Positions 17,339-27,034 of a stretch of DNA of 35,115 nt are shown here, one piece after another. The position numbers and the translations under genes were made by a program. The notes beneath the pieces were generated by a model. The model did not search any database. It saw only the letters and a program-made list of their open reading frames with translations, and was not told where the DNA came from. Every line of letters starts with the position of its first letter. Position 1 is the stretch's first letter. Origin of the DNA: JBBQKP01 sp038326995 (GTDB taxonomy: Bacteria > Planctomycetota > Phycisphaerae > Tepidisphaerales > Tepidisphaeraceae); the NCBI GenBank assembly GCA_038326995.1, contig JBBQKP010000008.1:1-35115 (forward strand). Reading direction: 5' to 3'.

Positions 17339-19032
17339 AACAACCCGACGACTATCCATTTCTAGGCTATGAATCAACGAAGCGATCGCGTCGGCTTGAT
17401 CCCTCGCGCGACCTCTCCTTCGCTCGCGCGGTCGTTTCTCTATTGCACGAAAACGAACCTGACGACAGCTTGAATCTGCACTTTCGCGGGCAACCCATTC
17501 TCGCTTGGACTTTGCAGCGGCTGGCTCAGGTGACGCGTCTGGCCCCGGCCGTGGTGATGTGCTGGGACGACCAGAAACACCGCGCGGCAGACATCGCCGA
17601 GCTCGCCGGTGTAACGTTGATTTGCAAAGGCAAAAGGCAGTTCATTCCTTCCATCGAAGCGACTGCGGTCTCACGGCGATGGTCGGAAGGGTGGCGCGGC
17701 GGACTGTGCGGCGCTTCCGCGTTTGATCGAGGTTTTCATGCTCAGTGGCTAGAAGAAGCGGCCGAGTGTTTTGACGCCCGCGCCGTCGTGCTGGTCGACC
17801 CCGCCGCCGCGCTGATCGATCCATTTCTCATTGATCAACTGATTGAGCGCGCACTGGCGTCTCCTGCCGAGCGAGTGATCTTCAACCACGCCGCCAGTGG
17901 CGCCGGTGCGATGCTGCTTCGCCGCGAAATGCTCGTTGATCTTGCACGCACGAATGCTCATCCCGGCTTGCTTCTCTCGTACCACCCCGACCGCATCGCA
18001 CGCGATCCAGTCAGCACGCGTGCGTGCGTGCCCGCGAGTAAGCGAATTGCTCGCGCGAGCGTTTCGCTTTTGCTGGACAGCCGACGACAGGTTGATGCGA
18101 TCGAGCGTGTTCTCGGGTCCGAACCCCTTGCTGAAACTGAGACGATCGTCGCACGTCTGGAAGATGCGAATGCTATTTACGAAGTGCCTTCCGACGTGAC
18201 CATCGAGCTGACGGTTCGCAGGTCGACGACGCCGGTTTGGTCAGCGCTATCAAACAACGCGGCCGCGGGTCAAATCAATCGGCCGGACATGTCGATGGAT
18301 GATGCGAGATCGCTCGCAAGCGAGCTTGCAGCATCGGGATCGCGTGTCACATTCTCTGGCGTGGGTGATCCGCTGCTTCATCCGGAGTTCGAAGCGATTA
18401 TTCAATGTTTCGCAGACGCGGGCGTGAAGCGAATGCATATTGAGACGGACCTGCTGAACGTCAGCGACCGGATAGCGGAGGCAGTTGTTCGCGCGAAGGT
18501 CGATGTTGTTTCGGTCCATGTTCCCGCACTGACGCCCGAGACTTATCGTGCGATCTGCGGCGTCGATCGGCTTGGTGACGCGATCGAAGGACTTACGAGG
18601 CTTCTGAAGATCCGCGTGTCGATGGGCCAATCCGTTCCGCTGATCGCGCCGCTGTTTGTAAAGTGCAGGTCAAACCAAATGGAGATGGAAGCATGGGTTG
18701 ATCAATGGATTCGTGCCACGGGATCGGCCGTCGTGCGCGGCGCGACGAGTCTCTGCGGACTGATCGAAAATGCGTCGCCCATGTCGATGGCCCCGCCGCT
18801 CAGGCGTGCGTGTCGCCGTCTTGCAAGCAGCATTCATGTGCTGTCTGACGGCACGATCACGACGTGCGAACAGGACGTAAAAGGTGAGCAGAGTCTCGCC
18901 AATCTCAGCCAACTTGGACTCATGGCGACATGGCGAACCAGATTGCGTCAAGTGAACGAAGAGCATCAGGCTGGTCGATGGAATCAGTACGCCGCGTGCG
19001 TGCGGTGCGATCAATGGGACAGGCCGGTTTAG
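17335..19032 (+). CDS. Two-domain protein: nucleotidyltransferase-like domain plus cysteine-less radical SAM/SPASM-like domain
   Basis: This is a 565-residue protein. Residues about 28-265 resemble a GT-A nucleotidyltransferase (SpsF/NeuA-like; LHFRGQPILAWTLQRL at 48-63), but the usual Gly-rich nucleotide loop is absent. From 288 it follows a radical SAM barrel: TIELTVRR where TxRC normally begins, then SGVGDPLLHPEF (341-352) in place of the GGEP strand, HIETDLLN, and VSVHVPALTPETYRAI. The three residues that should be the CxxxCxxC cysteines are Arg296, Pro300 and Ser303, so it cannot bind the SAM cluster normally. The C-terminal SPASM-like part keeps Cys493, Cys511, Cys555 and Cys558 (TCEQDV; CVRCDQW). 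It overlaps the maf gene by four bases and lies directly before neuA. It may be a structural or acceptor-binding partner of the glycosylation system. The fold is inferred from motifs. Confidence 0.65.
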   Translation: MKQPDDYPFLGYESTKRSRRLDPSRDLSFARAVVSLLHENEPDDSLNLHFRGQPILAWTLQRLAQVTRLAPAVVMCWDDQKHRAADIAELAGVTLICKGKRQFIPSIEATAVSRRWSEGWRGGLCGASAFDRGFHAQWLEEAAECFDARAVVLVDPAAALIDPFLIDQLIERALASPAERVIFNHAASGAGAMLLRREMLVDLARTNAHPGLLLSYHPDRIARDPVSTRACVPASKRIARASVSLLLDSRRQVDAIERVLGSEPLAETETIVARLEDANAIYEVPSDVTIELTVRRSTTPVWSALSNNAAAGQINRPDMSMDDARSLASELAASGSRVTFSGVGDPLLHPEFEAIIQCFADAGVKRMHIETDLLNVSDRIAEAVVRAKVDVVSVHVPALTPETYRAICGVDRLGDAIEGLTRLLKIRVSMGQSVPLIAPLFVKCRSNQMEMEAWVDQWIRATGSAVVRGATSLCGLIENASPMSMAPPLRRACRRLASSIHVLSDGTITTCEQDVKGEQSLANLSQLGLMATWRTRLRQVNEEHQAGRWNQYAACVRCDQWDRPV

Positions 19033-19052
19033 AAAGGATGGCGAATCGACTC

Positions 19053-19805
19053 ATGCAATTGCAAAACAAAACTTCCATGCAAACGTTAGGCGTTATTCTC
19101 GCGCGCTCGGGCAGCAGTGGTTTACCGCGTAAGCACTTGCTCTTAATGCTCGGGCGGCCGGTGATCGATTATACATTTCAGCACGTGCGTCAAAGCCGTC
19201 GACTGACGCACGTCGTAGTCAGTTCAGATTGCCCGCGCATCCGTCGGCTGGCGACGCAAGCCGGCTTCGACACGATCGACCGCCCGCCCGAGCTTGCGAC
19301 GTCGGACGCTTCGGTGCAAGACGTGTTGCTTCACGCGCTCGACATAGAAGAAGCTCGCCTTGGCACGACGTTCAACGCGATCGTCACGCTGTACGGCAAT
19401 GTGCCCGTCCGCCCGAACGCGCTGATCGATGACGCGATCGGCACTCTGTACACCACCAATTGCGACTCGGTGCGTTCGTTCGCTCCGGTCGGCAAATTTC
19501 ACCCCGCGTGGATGAGCAAGATCGACGAGCAGATGCGAGTGATTGCACTTCATGCGGGCAGCATTCATCGCAGGCAGGATCTGGATGAACTGTTTTACCA
19601 CGACGGCGGAGTGGTCGTTTCATCTCGACAAGCACTCGATCACGGCAGAGTTAATCGCAGTGATCCGCACGCGTTTTTTGGCACGGATCGACGCGGCGTT
19701 GTCGTGGGTCTGGGTGAAGTCGTCGAGGTCGACACGCGGCGCGATCTCATGATTGCTGAGGCGGCACTGCGTGACCTTTTCCTCCGTGAAGCGGTGGCAG
19801 CATGA
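19053..19805 (+). CDS. neuA: CMP-nonulosonic acid synthetase (acylneuraminate cytidylyltransferase)
   Basis: This enzyme activates a sialic- or legionaminic-type sugar with CTP. The N-terminal motif LGVILARSGSSGLPRKHL is the nucleotide loop of the family, followed by RPVIDYTFQHV, IDRPPELATSDASVQDV (the RPxxLaxD region), a VPVR where LR usually follows PTSP, and VEVDTRRDLMIAEAAL (the DIDxxxDL region). The substrate loop is shifted from the classical LQPTSPLR to LYGNVPVR, so exact sugar specificity is open. The first in-frame ATG (18930) would overlap the upstream gene by about 100 bp. I prefer 19053, which has AAAGGA upstream, though at 14 bases; 19077 (MQTLGVIL) also fits the family start. 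The stop overlaps neuB by four bases. Confidence 0.85.
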   Translation: MQLQNKTSMQTLGVILARSGSSGLPRKHLLLMLGRPVIDYTFQHVRQSRRLTHVVVSSDCPRIRRLATQAGFDTIDRPPELATSDASVQDVLLHALDIEEARLGTTFNAIVTLYGNVPVRPNALIDDAIGTLYTTNCDSVRSFAPVGKFHPAWMSKIDEQMRVIALHAGSIHRRQDLDELFYHDGGVVVSSRQALDHGRVNRSDPHAFFGTDRRGVVVGLGEVVEVDTRRDLMIAEAALRDLFLREAVAA

Positions 19806-20881
19806 ACATGCAACTCCGTATTGATGACCGGCCGATTGGTGAGGCCTCGCCTACGTTTGTGATCGCGGAGATCGGCGTGAACCATGACGGCGAAGTGTCG
19901 CGAGCGATTCAGCTCGTGCGCGAAGCCGCTCGGGCCGGGGCCGACGCGGTGAAGCTGCAGCTCTTCTCGGCCGACCGTCTGGTGCAGGAAGGCACGGTTT
20001 GTGCTGAGTATCAGACAAAGCAAACGCCCGCGTCGAACCAGCGCGATCTGCTGCGAAAATATGAACTGAGTGTCGAAGACGTCGAGCGCGTGATCGACGC
20101 GGCTCGCGTTGCAGGTCTTGTTCCGCTCGCGACGCCGTTTTCGGTCGAAGATGTTTTTATCTGTGAGCAATTAAACTTGCCCGCTATCAAGCTCGCATCA
20201 CCTGACCTTGTAAATCTGCCCTTGATTCGGCGAAGCGCGAAGACTGGGAAACCGCTGATTCTCTCGACCGGAGCCGCTGACACATCAGAGATCGACCGAA
20301 CGTGCGCGTGGCTGCGTCACAACAACACGCCGGCGATTCTCATGCATTGCGTCAGCAGCTATCCGACTCCGATCGAGCTTGCGAATCTGGGTTGGATCGG
20401 TGCTTTGGCAAAGCGAAGCGGCTTGCCTGTGGGCTATTCGGATCACACAACGGAACTGCTGGCCGGGGCGATGGCGGTTGCTTCGGGCGCGGTCATTGTC
20501 GAAAAGCATTTGACATGGAACCGTTATGCGCAAGGGCCGGATCACTCTGCGAGCGCGGACCCGACGCAGTTTGCGGTGTATGTGAAACACATTCGATTTG
20601 CGGACGCGATGCGCGGCGCGGGCGAGCGAACAGTCCTGACCGCCGAGGCCGACGTTCGAAAGTTGAGTCGGCAATCAATCGCGGCGTCTCGCGACATCAT
20701 TGCGGGAGAATTGATCGATGCCTCTTGCCTTACAGTGTGTCGGCCCGGCACGGGCATCGCGGCATGGGAGTTTGATCGCGTCGTCGGCATGACATCACGC
20801 GTGTCGATCCGAGCGGGCGCGTTTATCGAATGGAATCAGCTTGAAAATCGCAATATTTCGCAAGAGGTCCGTGCGGCATGA
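19802..20881 (+). CDS. neuB: N-acetylneuraminate/legionaminate synthase
   Basis: This enzyme condenses phosphoenolpyruvate with an N-acetylhexosamine (ManNAc or its 2,4-diacetamido analogue) to form the nonulosonic acid. The 359-residue sequence starts the TIM barrel with FVIAEIGVNHDGEVSRA (19-35) and continues with AGADAVKLQLFSAD, TPFSVEDV, KLASPDLVNLPLI, ILSTGAA, HCVSSYPTP, VGYSDHT and EKHLTWNR. The C-terminal antifreeze-like SAF domain carries CRPGTGIAAWEFDRVVG, which contacts the substrate in the partner subunit of the dimer. Length is normal. ATGA overlaps with neuA before it and neuC after it show tight translational coupling. Confidence 0.95.
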   Translation: MNMQLRIDDRPIGEASPTFVIAEIGVNHDGEVSRAIQLVREAARAGADAVKLQLFSADRLVQEGTVCAEYQTKQTPASNQRDLLRKYELSVEDVERVIDAARVAGLVPLATPFSVEDVFICEQLNLPAIKLASPDLVNLPLIRRSAKTGKPLILSTGAADTSEIDRTCAWLRHNNTPAILMHCVSSYPTPIELANLGWIGALAKRSGLPVGYSDHTTELLAGAMAVASGAVIVEKHLTWNRYAQGPDHSASADPTQFAVYVKHIRFADAMRGAGERTVLTAEADVRKLSRQSIAASRDIIAGELIDASCLTVCRPGTGIAAWEFDRVVGMTSRVSIRAGAFIEWNQLENRNISQEVRAA

Positions 20882-22029
20882 GCAAGCGATCTCTAACCCG
20901 ACCGCCAAACATCTGCTTTGTAACAGGGACGCGCGCGGAGTTCGGATTGATGCGTCGGACGCTCCGTGCGATTCAAGACAAGTCGGAATTGAATCTGCAA
21001 TTGCTCGTGACCGGCACGCACCTTGACGCCGCATGCGGTTCGACGATCGACGAGATCCGGCGTGAGAAGTGGAAGATCAATTCGGTGGTGGATTGGCAAG
21101 ATCGAGCGCCGCATTCCGGGCCCGCGCAGGCGGTCGGGCGGGCGATAACGACCATGGCGGATGAGTTCGAGCGGCTCAGCACCGACGTGGTACTAGTTGT
21201 AGGCGATCGCGTGGAGGCATTCGCCGCGGCGAGTGCTGCGCACCTGAGCGGCAAGGTGGTCGTCCACATTCACGGCGGAGAGCGTGCGACGGGCCAGCTT
21301 GATGACACGATGCGTCACGCCATCAGCAAGCTTTCGCATATTCATCTATGTGCAACGCGCGGTGCGAACGAGCGGCTTATCCGCATGGGCGAAGACGCGT
21401 GGCGAATTCACACCGTCGGTGCACCCGGGCTCGACGGGATCAGGGACGACGCGATCTCGGCCAAGGCAATGAGGGAGCTCGGAATCGAATCGGCGGGCGA
21501 TTACATCCTATTTTTGCTTCATCCGTGTTTCGCGGGCGATGCGGCGAATCACGCGATGGCGTATGAATTACTTGGGTCGTTGCGCGGCTGTCAATTGCCC
21601 GTCATCGCGATGATGCCCAATGGCGATGCGGGCTCTGACGGTATTCGATCCGCGTTATCGAGCGGATTGAATGAGCGTGGAATGACGGTTCTGACACACG
21701 TCTCGCGCGGGGCGTTCCTTGGCCTGATGCGCGACGCGAGATTGATGGTTGGGAACAGTTCGAGCGGCATTATTGAGGCGGCGAGTTTTGGCACGCCTGT
21801 GCTTGACGTCGGGCCGCGACAATTTGGCCGCGAGACCAGTGGCAACGTGTCGCATGTGGAGGCTAGTCCGAAAGAATTGAAGGAAGCGATACGGCGAGAG
21901 CTCGCACGGCCGATAATGACGAGGGTGGCGAACGTGTACGGCGACGGAAAGTCGGCGGGTCGGATTGTGCGGACGCTATGCGAACTAAAACCCGATCGGC
22001 GGCTGTTGATTAAGACCATCGCTTATTAA
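20878..22029 (+). CDS. neuC: UDP-GlcNAc 2-epimerase, hydrolysing (NeuC/LegG type)
   Basis: This enzyme releases ManNAc (or the 2,4-diacetamido sugar for legionaminate) from the UDP-sugar, the first committed step here. The 383-residue GT-B fold has ICFVTGTRAEFGLMRRTL (12-29), VVGDRVEAFAAASAA (107-121), HIHGGERATGQLDDTMRHAI (130-149), KLSHIHLCATRGAN, VGAPGLDGI, and the C-terminal UDP-binding GNSSSGIIEAASFGTPVLD with GPRQFGRETSGNV. NeuC and LegG are hard to separate by motif. Because no legB/legC/legH-type genes are in the window, ManNAc and a Neu5Ac-like product is the simplest reading, but these genes could lie elsewhere. It ends the operon. Confidence 0.92.
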   Translation: MSKRSLTRPPNICFVTGTRAEFGLMRRTLRAIQDKSELNLQLLVTGTHLDAACGSTIDEIRREKWKINSVVDWQDRAPHSGPAQAVGRAITTMADEFERLSTDVVLVVGDRVEAFAAASAAHLSGKVVVHIHGGERATGQLDDTMRHAISKLSHIHLCATRGANERLIRMGEDAWRIHTVGAPGLDGIRDDAISAKAMRELGIESAGDYILFLLHPCFAGDAANHAMAYELLGSLRGCQLPVIAMMPNGDAGSDGIRSALSSGLNERGMTVLTHVSRGAFLGLMRDARLMVGNSSSGIIEAASFGTPVLDVGPRQFGRETSGNVSHVEASPKELKEAIRRELARPIMTRVANVYGDGKSAGRIVRTLCELKPDRRLLIKTIAY

Positions 22030-22112
22030 GTGCCTGAGCGAATGTTTCGATATCAACAATGTGAACGATCGGTCGCGAATTGCGACAGGTTGGATTCTTT
22101 CCGTACTTTCAC

Positions 22113-22118
22113 GAGGTG
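22113..22118 (+). promoter_or_regulatory. Shine-Dalgarno GAGGTG that fixes the HDOD start
   Basis: GAGGTG lies just upstream of ATG 22122, with five bases between the GAGG core and the ATG. An upstream in-frame TTG at 22080 lacks such a site and adds 14 residues of non-conserved sequence, so 22122 is the better start. Confidence 0.7.
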
Positions 22119-22121
22119 AAC

Positions 22122-22997
22122 ATGGCCACGATGACGACTCAAAGTTCGACCGATCTCGCCAACAAGGCGATTGCATCCATTTCCGGGATCGCAACATTGC
22201 CCGAGGTGACCGCAAAAATCATTTCCACTGTCGAAGATCCGAAATCCTCCGCTGGTGCATTGCACAAGATCGTCAGCTACGACCCGGCGTTGGTGACACG
22301 CATTTTAAAGGTCGTTAACAGTTCCTTTTATGGCTTGCCTGGACAAGTCAGCTCAGTCGATCGCGCGATCGTCATGCTGGGTTTAAACGCCGTGAAGAAC
22401 ATTGCGGTGGCGGCGAGTCTGGGTCAACTCTTCAAGGGAACCAAGCTCGGCGCTGGATATTCGGCTAAGGATTTGTGGAAGCACTGTGTGGCCGTCGGAG
22501 TGAGTGCCCGAGAAATTTCGAGACAACTGAAACTGCCGATTACCGAAGAAGCGTTTCTCGCGGGGATGATCCACGACATCGGCTTGCTGGTGACACTGCA
22601 GGTCTGGCCGGAAAAATTGCGCGACGTTTGCGAGCGAGCCGCGACAGATATCCACGCCGACTTCACACAGCTCGAGCGAGAGATCATCGGCGTCGATCAC
22701 CAGCAGATCGGCCTGATTTTAGCGCAGAAGTGGCAATTCCCAAGGTCGTGTCAGATGGTCGCAGGGTTCCACCACGAGCCTGGCTTGCCAAGCGAGAGTG
22801 GCCGACAGATTGTGGCGTTGATCCACGTCGCTGATGTAGTCGCGGCGCAGGCGGAAGTCGGTTTGCCCCTTACCGCACGCGGCCAGACGCTCGATCCAAT
22901 GCTTCTGTCTCAACTGAACTTAACGCAGGAAATGATCGAGCAGTTCAAACTGCAGTTGCCCTCACTCATGTCGAGTGTGTCGACGTTGCTTGACTAG
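22122..22997 (+). CDS. HDOD-domain signalling protein
   Basis: This 291-residue cytoplasmic protein is built almost entirely of an HDOD domain, a relative of HD phosphohydrolases found in signal transduction, often near motility or stress systems. Key segments are LPEVTAKIISTVEDP, LHKIVSYDPALVTRILKVVNSSFYG in two parts, AIVMLGLNAVKNIAVAASLG, LWKHCVAVGVSAREI and LAGMIHDIGLLV. The His-Asp of HDIG is present although HDOD proteins usually lack full HD catalysis. No receiver or GGDEF domain is attached. It starts about 90 bp after neuC in the same direction, so read-through from the glycosylation operon is possible, but the gap is large enough for its own promoter. It converges with the amylase gene at a 6-bp gap. 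Confidence 0.88.
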   Translation: MATMTTQSSTDLANKAIASISGIATLPEVTAKIISTVEDPKSSAGALHKIVSYDPALVTRILKVVNSSFYGLPGQVSSVDRAIVMLGLNAVKNIAVAASLGQLFKGTKLGAGYSAKDLWKHCVAVGVSAREISRQLKLPITEEAFLAGMIHDIGLLVTLQVWPEKLRDVCERAATDIHADFTQLEREIIGVDHQQIGLILAQKWQFPRSCQMVAGFHHEPGLPSESGRQIVALIHVADVVAAQAEVGLPLTARGQTLDPMLLSQLNLTQEMIEQFKLQLPSLMSSVSTLLD

Positions 22998-23003
22998 GGT
23001 TGC

Positions 23004-24467
23004 TCAAACTTCGAGTGCCCCAGCAGCACTCCAGACTGAAACTTTTCCCGCGGGGCATGTAAATTCGGCCCCTCCGTTAGCGTCCGTCGTGATGCGTTCT
23101 TGAACATGACCTGTCAGGTCGTACATCTTCACGTCAGGTCTGCCCACGTTCATTCGCTTCTTGCCAGCCTCGCCGTTGCTCATGATGACTGCCAAGAGGC
23201 TGGGGTTTTCATCCGTGCCTGTCCAGCACCAGCCGATGCAGTTGGCGTGATCGAAGTAGTCGTGTTGTTCGCCGTGCGTGAAGGCCGCGCGTGCCAGTAA
23301 AAATTCATCGATCAGTTTCTTGTGTGATACGAGCTCGTGATCCGGGTCCGTGTTTCCGACATAGTCCCCGCAAAAGACGCACGGATATCCATCTCGCCGC
23401 AGAAGTATGAGCGCATACGCCAGCGGCTTGAACCAATCTTTCACATGACTTTCGAGCGACTGGCCCGGCTGACTGTCGTGATTGTCTACAAAGGTCACGG
23501 CCTCAAGCGGATGTTGTCCTACCAATGTGTTTTCCAAAATCGTGCGGAGGTCAAACGTGTTTCCTTCGAGTGATGCGCGATGAAAACGAAAGTGGAGTGG
23601 CACGTCGAAGAGTCGGCACACGCCGCCGGTCTCTTCGAGGTAGCGCTCGAGTTCACTCAAATCAGCACTCCAATATTCCCCGACAGCGAACAACTCCAGT
23701 CCGGTTTGTTCGCGAAGCGTGCCGAGCCAATCAACGAAAAAGCTACTCGGAATATGCTTGACGGCATCCAGGCGAAACCCGTCGATGTTTGTCAATTCGA
23801 TCAGCCACTTTCCCCAGTTCAACAGGTCTTTCCGCACGTCTTGGTGATACATATCGACGTCACAACCCATCAGGTAATCGAAGTTGCCCATTTCGCCGCT
23901 GACCTCACCGCTGAAGCCTTTGTCGGCGACGCGATACACCTTTTGCTCCTTCACTTTTTCGCCACCAGCTTGGTGTGAGAACGCCGTGAAGTGCTGCCAA
24001 TGCCATTCGAAAGTAGAATACATCCCGCCGCGTCCGGGGAAGTTGAAGCGCGACCAGGTTTTGATCTTGATCGGAGCGCTGACGACTTCAAGCCGATTGG
24101 CCGGGTCTACTTCAACGACTTCGACTTCTTCGACGGCGTCAGCTCCGAGTCGGTGATTAAACACCACATCGGCATAGGCAACCAAACCGGCGTTTCGAAT
24201 GGAGGCGACGGCATGAATGAACTCCTCCCGCGTGCCATATCTCGTCCTGATCGACTCCTTTTGGTCGAACTCTCCGAGATCAAACAAATCGTAAACGCCG
24301 TATCCGACATCCAGAGTACCGACGTGCCCTTTGTAGGCGGGCGGTAGCCAGACGCTGGTAAAGCCCTGCTCTTGAAGACTCCGCGCCGACGCGGCAATAT
24401 CTCGCCAAAAGGAACCATCTGAAGGCGAATTCCATTCGAAACACTGGTACATGACGCCGCGATGCAT
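23004..24467 (-). CDS. amyA: Cytoplasmic alpha-amylase, GH13 subfamily 5 type
   Basis: This 487-residue enzyme hydrolyses alpha-1,4-glucan bonds. There is no signal peptide, so it should act on imported maltodextrins or stored glycogen. GH13 motifs: ADVVFNH, GFRLDAVKH with the nucleophile Asp234, GEYW with the acid Glu264, and FVDNHDSQ with Asp331. These numbers match B. licheniformis amylase (231, 261, 328), which places it in the liquefying/AmyA-like group; the large B-domain with WSRFNFPGRGGMYSTFEW is also typical. I chose ATG 24467 (MHRGVMYQCFEW), which has AGGA at 24477-24480, nine bases upstream. An upstream TTG (24506) adds 13 residues without support. It is the last gene of a minus-strand series after oppF, with 195 bp between them. 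Confidence 0.93.
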   Translation of the reverse strand: MHRGVMYQCFEWNSPSDGSFWRDIAASARSLQEQGFTSVWLPPAYKGHVGTLDVGYGVYDLFDLGEFDQKESIRTRYGTREEFIHAVASIRNAGLVAYADVVFNHRLGADAVEEVEVVEVDPANRLEVVSAPIKIKTWSRFNFPGRGGMYSTFEWHWQHFTAFSHQAGGEKVKEQKVYRVADKGFSGEVSGEMGNFDYLMGCDVDMYHQDVRKDLLNWGKWLIELTNIDGFRLDAVKHIPSSFFVDWLGTLREQTGLELFAVGEYWSADLSELERYLEETGGVCRLFDVPLHFRFHRASLEGNTFDLRTILENTLVGQHPLEAVTFVDNHDSQPGQSLESHVKDWFKPLAYALILLRRDGYPCVFCGDYVGNTDPDHELVSHKKLIDEFLLARAAFTHGEQHDYFDHANCIGWCWTGTDENPSLLAVIMSNGEAGKKRMNVGRPDVKMYDLTGHVQERITTDANGGAEFTCPAGKVSVWSAAGALEV

Positions 24468-24612
24468 TGAGTTGAATCCTGAAAAGGTTGTGGAGGTGAA
24501 TCTCAATTATTTCAATAAACACGACATCGGGTGAAATCGGAGATCGGTCTGCACAATAGATTCGAAGATTCGAAACAGAAGTAAAAATCTCTCGCTTGGC
24601 CCGTCCGGTACA

Positions 24613-24650
24613 AGAACCAATCGGAGACAACCCGTAAAACTTTTGGTTCT
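24613..24650. repeat. Inverted repeat between oppF and amyA
   Basis: AGAACCAA (24613-24620) and TTGGTTCT (24643-24650) are perfect inverted 8-mers separated by 22 bases, beginning 13 bp past the oppF stop and about 145 bp before the amylase start. It has no T run for a classic terminator, so it may be a weak attenuating stem or an operator pair for amyA. Confidence 0.35.
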
Positions 24651-24662
24651 CGAAGCTTTACT

Positions 24663-25718
<1,056 letters not shown>

Positions 25719-25836
25719 CAGCGTGTGAAGAGAGTTGCGAAGACGGGTTGCGGTTGTCGGTGGTCAGCAGTTGAGTATTTATTTTTCATTGCACACGGGA
25801 GTCGACGGTGTCTGAGCAGGAAATACGACTGCAGGT

Positions 25837-26949
25837 TCATCTCGTGTCCGTCCGCATGGTTGAAAGGTCGGGCCTGGTGACCGGTGCCACGTCGTAGCCG
25901 GGCTCGCGATGGCAGGCCACCCAATGCTTGTTGAAGAGTTCGCGCAGGGACGGTTCGCTCGTGGCACAGACACTGGGAACGCGAAACGTCTCGCCCGCGC
26001 TGGAAACTTCGGTGGTGGCAGAATCGTCAAGCGTCTGTGCGAGTTCGCGTGCGCGGGTGCAGCGGGTGTGGAACTTGCAGCCCTGCGGGAAATTGGCGGG
26101 GTTGGGAACGTTACCCGGAATGGTGATCAGTCGCTTTCGCTCGGACGAGTGAGAGGCATTTGAGAGCGAGGGCATCGAGCGCAGCAGGCCCTTGGTGTAA
26201 GGATGGGTCGGGCCGTCGAAAAGGGATTCGACCGAAGCGGTTTCGACGATGCGTGATGCGTACATGACGGCGACGACATCCGCGTTCTCTGCGACGACGC
26301 CAAGGTCGTGAGTGATGAGCAGAATTGACATCCCGCGCTCGCGCTGAAGCACGCGAAGAAGTTCAAGAATCTGGGCCTGGATAGTGACGTCCAGTGCGGT
26401 GGTGGGTTCGTCGGCGATGAGTAATTCCGGCTTGCACGCCAGCGCCATTGCGATCATGACGCGCTGCCTCATGCCGCCCGAAAGTTGGTGCGGATACTCG
26501 CGAAGCATGCGGCGAGGATCGGCGACGCCCACATCTTTCAGGGCGTCCTCTGCGATCGCCAGTGCCTTGGTCTTATCCACGTTCTGGTGCAGACGTACGG
26601 CTTCGGTGATCTGATTGCCGATCGTGTAGACCGGATTCAGACTCGTCATCGGCTCCTGAAAGATCATCGCAATCTTCGCGCCTCGCACGCTGCGCATCTG
26701 CCGTTCGGAAAGGCCCAGAAGGTCCGTGCCCTGGTAGACGATGGAGCCCGAAAGATATTTCGCGGGCGGCGTGGGGAGCAGCCGTAAAATCGACATGGCC
26801 GTGACGGATTTCCCGCAACCCGATTCGCCCACGAGCGCGACGGTCTGTCCCGGGTAGATCGAGAGGTTCGAATCTCGAACGGGCCTGACCTGCCCCCGGG
26901 CCGTGTCGAAGGCGATGTTGAGGTCGTTGATTTGGAGGAGCGGTTGCAT
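25837..26949 (-). CDS. oppD: Oligopeptide/oligosaccharide ABC transporter ATPase, OppD/DppD type
   Basis: This 370-residue first ATPase of the transporter pairs with OppF. Walker A is GESGCGKSVTAMSIL (about 38-52), the Q-loop is MIFQEPMTSLNPVY, the signature is LSGGMRQRVMIAMALA, Walker B is LLIADEPTTALDVT, and the switch histidine is in LLITHDLGVVAE. The C-terminal extension has CKFHTRCTRARELAQ, and a further cysteine follows. It starts 85 bp after the oppC stop, slightly loose spacing for the operon. Length and motif order are those of DppD. Confidence 0.93.
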   Translation of the reverse strand: MQPLLQINDLNIAFDTARGQVRPVRDSNLSIYPGQTVALVGESGCGKSVTAMSILRLLPTPPAKYLSGSIVYQGTDLLGLSERQMRSVRGAKIAMIFQEPMTSLNPVYTIGNQITEAVRLHQNVDKTKALAIAEDALKDVGVADPRRMLREYPHQLSGGMRQRVMIAMALACKPELLIADEPTTALDVTIQAQILELLRVLQRERGMSILLITHDLGVVAENADVVAVMYASRIVETASVESLFDGPTHPYTKGLLRSMPSLSNASHSSERKRLITIPGNVPNPANFPQGCKFHTRCTRARELAQTLDDSATTEVSSAGETFRVPSVCATSEPSLRELFNKHWVACHREPGYDVAPVTRPDLSTMRTDTR

Positions 26950-27034
26950 GATTTGGAGGTCAGTGTCGTTGAACGTGGTCGATTGTGTTCGATTGAAAGC
27001 GATTGCTTATGAGTGCTAACTCGGATCTTGTGTT

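Noticed and set aside
18930..19052. Long N-terminal extension of neuA
   Set aside because: It would overlap the preceding gene by about 100 bp, and the extension does not resemble the family, whose proteins begin just before the ARSGS loop.
26855..26885. GGTTCGAATC flanked by short pairing arms, resembling a tRNA T-arm
   Set aside because: It lies within the conserved start of oppD (before the Walker A), and no D-arm, anticodon arm or acceptor stem can be placed around it.
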